DNA from: Rikenellaceae bacterium
Lineage (GTDB): Bacteria > Bacteroidota > Bacteroidia > Bacteroidales > UBA932
Direction of reading: 5' to 3'
Assembly: GCA_900769885.1 (NCBI GenBank)
Contig: CAAGIG010000044.1
Location: 1-16,509, forward strand
DNA length: 16,509 bases
The translations under genes and the position numbers were made by a program. Under the pieces are notes generated by a model, which saw only the letters and a program-made list of their open reading frames with translations, ran no database searches and was not told the DNA's origin. Shown piece by piece: positions 14,914 through 16,509 of the stretch. Positions within the stretch are counted from its first letter, which is position 1. Every line of letters begins with the position of its first letter.

Positions 14914-16395
14914 ATGAATACAATATACGAACCAAGTACTATCTGTGCTCAAGCAACTGCCTCTGGACAAGGGGCAATTGCAATTGTAAGAATGTCAGGT
15001 AGCAAATCATTTGAAATTATATCTCAAATTTTGAAGAATTCCAAAGGTGAATCTTTCTCCAAACCATTGGGTCGCAGAGCCCGTTTTGGAACTATCGTTG
15101 CTCAGGATGAGAGAATTATAGATGAAGTGGTGGCAATAGGATTTGCCGGTCCCAATTCTTATACAGGAGAAGATTCTGTAGAGATTTATTGTCACGGTTC
15201 AGATTATATTGTATCGGAGATATTAAAATTACTTATTTCCTGTGGCGCTCAAATGGCCTCTGCCGGAGAATTTACCAAGAGGGCATTTTTGAATGGAAGA
15301 TTGGATTTGGCCCAGGCTGAAGCTGTTGCAGATCTGATTGCTTCTGAAACAAGTGCTGCCCACGATGTAGCTTTGAAACAAATTAAGGGTGGCTATTCAG
15401 ATGAATTGAGGTGTATGAGGGATGAATTGGTAAACATTGTCTCTTTGATGGAGCTCGAATTGGACTTCAGCGAAGAGGACGTGGAGTTTGCCGACAGGAC
15501 TCAATTGAAAGATCTTTTGAGTAAAGTAATTGCACATATTGAGACTTTGATAGACTCGTTCTCATTAGGAAATGTTATTAAAAATGGTGTGCCTACTGCT
15601 ATTATCGGTGCTACCAATACAGGTAAAAGTACCCTGTTGAACGCATTGCTCAGAGAAGAGAGAGCGATTGTTTCTGATATTGCAGGAACTACTCGCGACA
15701 CCATTGAGGATACAATTAATATAGATGGTGTAACATTCAGATTTATAGATACTGCAGGGATAAGAAGCACAAAAGAAACCATTGAAATTATTGGTATTGA
15801 AAGAACATTTTCAACAATCAATAAAGCCTCAGTAGTTTTGATGGTTTTGGATGCCACAAGGGCTGAATATTTTGAAGAATCTTTGGCAACCCTTTCTCCT
15901 CGTTTGAATCAGCAACAAGAATTATTTATTATCTTGAATAAATTGGATGTGGCCTTCGGACAAGGCGAAGAAACCTCATTTGAGGATTTGTGCAAAATTG
16001 AAAAAAGTGAACCCGTTCAGGCAATGGTAGATAATATTGCCCAGCTTGCACAAAAATACAACTGCCCCCCTACCCAAATCATTACAATTTCAGCAAAACA
16101 ACGCTTTGGCATAGAAAAAATTAATAAGTCACTGATAGATTCCCACAAATCTCTGAAATCTGTCAAATCGAGCGGTAACGGCCAAATGGTAACCAATCTG
16201 CGTCACTACCAGGCCCTAAAAGAAGCCCGCGAATCCCTCCAGCGAGTAGAAGAAGGAATCGCAGCCTCCCTCTCCACCGAATTCATCTCCCAGGACATCC
16301 GCCAAGCCCTCTACCACATCGGCACCATCACCGGCGAAGTCACCTCTGATGAAATATTGGGGAATATATTTCGGAGGTTTTGCATCGGAAAATAA
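14914..16395 (+). CDS. mnmE: tRNA uridine-5-carboxymethylaminomethyl modification GTPase MnmE
   Basis: A 493-residue GTPase that works with MnmG to make the cmnm5 group on U34 of several tRNAs, using methylene-tetrahydrofolate. The N-terminal folate-binding domain starts YEPSTICAQATASGQGAIAI. The helical domain has FTKRAFLNGRLDLAQAEAV. The G domain carries G1 GATNTGKS (232-239), G2 TTRDT (259-263), G3 DTAGIR (279-284) and G4 NKLD (342-345). The invariant C-terminal CIGK contains the catalytic Cys 490. It is slightly longer than the usual ~455 residues, partly from a loop around 349-385. The last ~60 codons before the tail switch to C-ending codons, unlike the rest. It starts 12 bases after rlmD and is the last gene of that operon. 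Confidence 0.93.
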   Translation: MNTIYEPSTICAQATASGQGAIAIVRMSGSKSFEIISQILKNSKGESFSKPLGRRARFGTIVAQDERIIDEVVAIGFAGPNSYTGEDSVEIYCHGSDYIVSEILKLLISCGAQMASAGEFTKRAFLNGRLDLAQAEAVADLIASETSAAHDVALKQIKGGYSDELRCMRDELVNIVSLMELELDFSEEDVEFADRTQLKDLLSKVIAHIETLIDSFSLGNVIKNGVPTAIIGATNTGKSTLLNALLREERAIVSDIAGTTRDTIEDTINIDGVTFRFIDTAGIRSTKETIEIIGIERTFSTINKASVVLMVLDATRAEYFEESLATLSPRLNQQQELFIILNKLDVAFGQGEETSFEDLCKIEKSEPVQAMVDNIAQLAQKYNCPPTQIITISAKQRFGIEKINKSLIDSHKSLKSVKSSGNGQMVTNLRHYQALKEARESLQRVEEGIAASLSTEFISQDIRQALYHIGTITGEVTSDEILGNIFRRFCIGK

Positions 16396-16398
16396 ATA

Positions 16399-16435
16399 AT
16401 TGATTATCAAATAGTTAAATCAATCATAAATGATT
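16399..16435. repeat. AT-rich inverted repeats between mnmE and the IS end
   Basis: ATTGATT (16399-16405) pairs with AATCAAT (16418-16424). Overlapping it, AATCAT (16422-16427) pairs with ATGATT (16430-16435) across 2 bases. The stems are AT-only or nearly so, so they are weak. They could help end the mnmE transcript or mark an insertion hot spot; neither is shown. Confidence 0.4.
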
Positions 16436-16457
16436 AATATAGCACTCTTTTGAAGTG

Positions 16458-16491
16458 AACCCCAAAAGTTAGACAAAAAACTTTTGGGGTT
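16458..16491 (+). terminator. Hairpin at the IS left end, terminator-like
   Basis: AACCCCAAAAGTT (16458-16470) and AACTTTTGGGGTT (16479-16491) form a perfect 13-bp stem around an 8-base loop. The following TATTTTAT is a poor U-run. In IS3-type elements such a structure near the end is common and may limit read-through into the transposase. Here it would also end mnmE transcripts. Confidence 0.55.
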
Positions 16492-16497
16492 TATTTT

Positions 16498-16509
16498 ATG
16501 CGAAAGAAA
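16498..16509 (+). CDS. Possible start of IS3-family transposase orfA (partial, 4 codons)
   Basis: ATG CGA AAG AAA gives MRKK, a basic start like that of IS3-family OrfA proteins, placed right after the terminal hairpin. Only four codons are visible, so this rests on position alone. Confidence 0.35.

Larger units (their letters stand above)
16451..16509 (+). mobile_element. Left end of an IS3-family (IS150-like) insertion sequence, cut by the window edge
   Basis: TGAAGTGAACCCCAAAAGTT then AGAC has the typical IS3/IS150 terminal pattern. It matches the relic at 6586-6609 at 21 of 24 positions. A perfect 13-bp hairpin follows, then an ATG at 16498 in the right place for the first transposase frame. 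The exact outer boundary is uncertain by a few bases, and the right end and target duplication are outside the window. Ending at a multi-copy element is typical for a contig break. Confidence 0.6.

Noticed and set aside
1..16509. CRISPR arrays, tRNA or rRNA genes, toxin-antitoxin or defence genes
   Set aside because: No regularly spaced repeats, no tRNA-like cloverleaf ends and no defence or toxin motifs were seen on either strand by eye.

Overview
The window looks like a piece of a gut-type Bacteroidales chromosome (phylum Bacteroidota). The evidence is a TamL-type lipoprotein version of TamA, lipoproteins with short Bacteroidota-style lipoboxes, A-rich leaders with few clear Shine-Dalgarno sites, a TAnnTTTG-type -7 element, a surface lipoprotein with Ig-like repeats and a DUF1566/FISUMP-like end, and a cysteate synthase of the kind linked to sulfonolipids. 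Most of it is housekeeping and envelope gene content. Both edges look like assembly or rearrangement boundaries.

Layout. (1) Positions 1-2010 are one open frame running in from the left edge. Its first ~70 codons are a piece of a sigma-70/ECF sigma factor. It then switches in frame to the C-terminal ~595 residues of carbamoyl-phosphate synthase large subunit (CarB). (2) Positions 2033-5304 continue the same direction with two tandem CaCA-family sodium/calcium exchangers and a PLP-dependent cysteate synthase, closely spaced like an operon. A surface lipoprotein follows (5346-6494). (3) Positions 6495-6730 are a gene-free convergent spacer with hairpins, a strong rho-independent terminator, a 74-base-spaced direct repeat and a relic resembling an IS3-family terminus. 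(4) Positions 6731-10931 on the minus strand hold tamL, a Stealth-family sugar-phosphate transferase and a GT2 glycosyltransferase, transcribed in that order. (5) Positions 10932-11187 are a divergent intergenic region with a perfect 12-bp inverted repeat and candidate promoters. (6) Positions 11188-16395 form a tight plus-strand cluster: a fold-III PLP decarboxylase (arginine decarboxylase-like), a TrmH-family rRNA/tRNA 2'-O-methyltransferase, an RlmD-type 23S rRNA m5U methyltransferase and mnmE. (7) The right edge holds the left end of an IS3/IS150-like insertion sequence, cut by the window.

How the genes work together: the right cluster combines polyamine synthesis with RNA modification. 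The minus-strand group serves the outer membrane and surface glycans. The left cluster combines carbamoyl phosphate supply, cation exchange and cysteate formation, and I see no obvious shared pathway.

I found no convincing new multi-gene defence or mobile system. The signals most worth checking are the sigma-CarB in-frame junction, the codon-usage break at the 3' end of mnmE, the repeat/IS-relic/terminator structure near 6.6 kb, the palindrome upstream of the decarboxylase, and the exchanger pair next to cysteate synthase.
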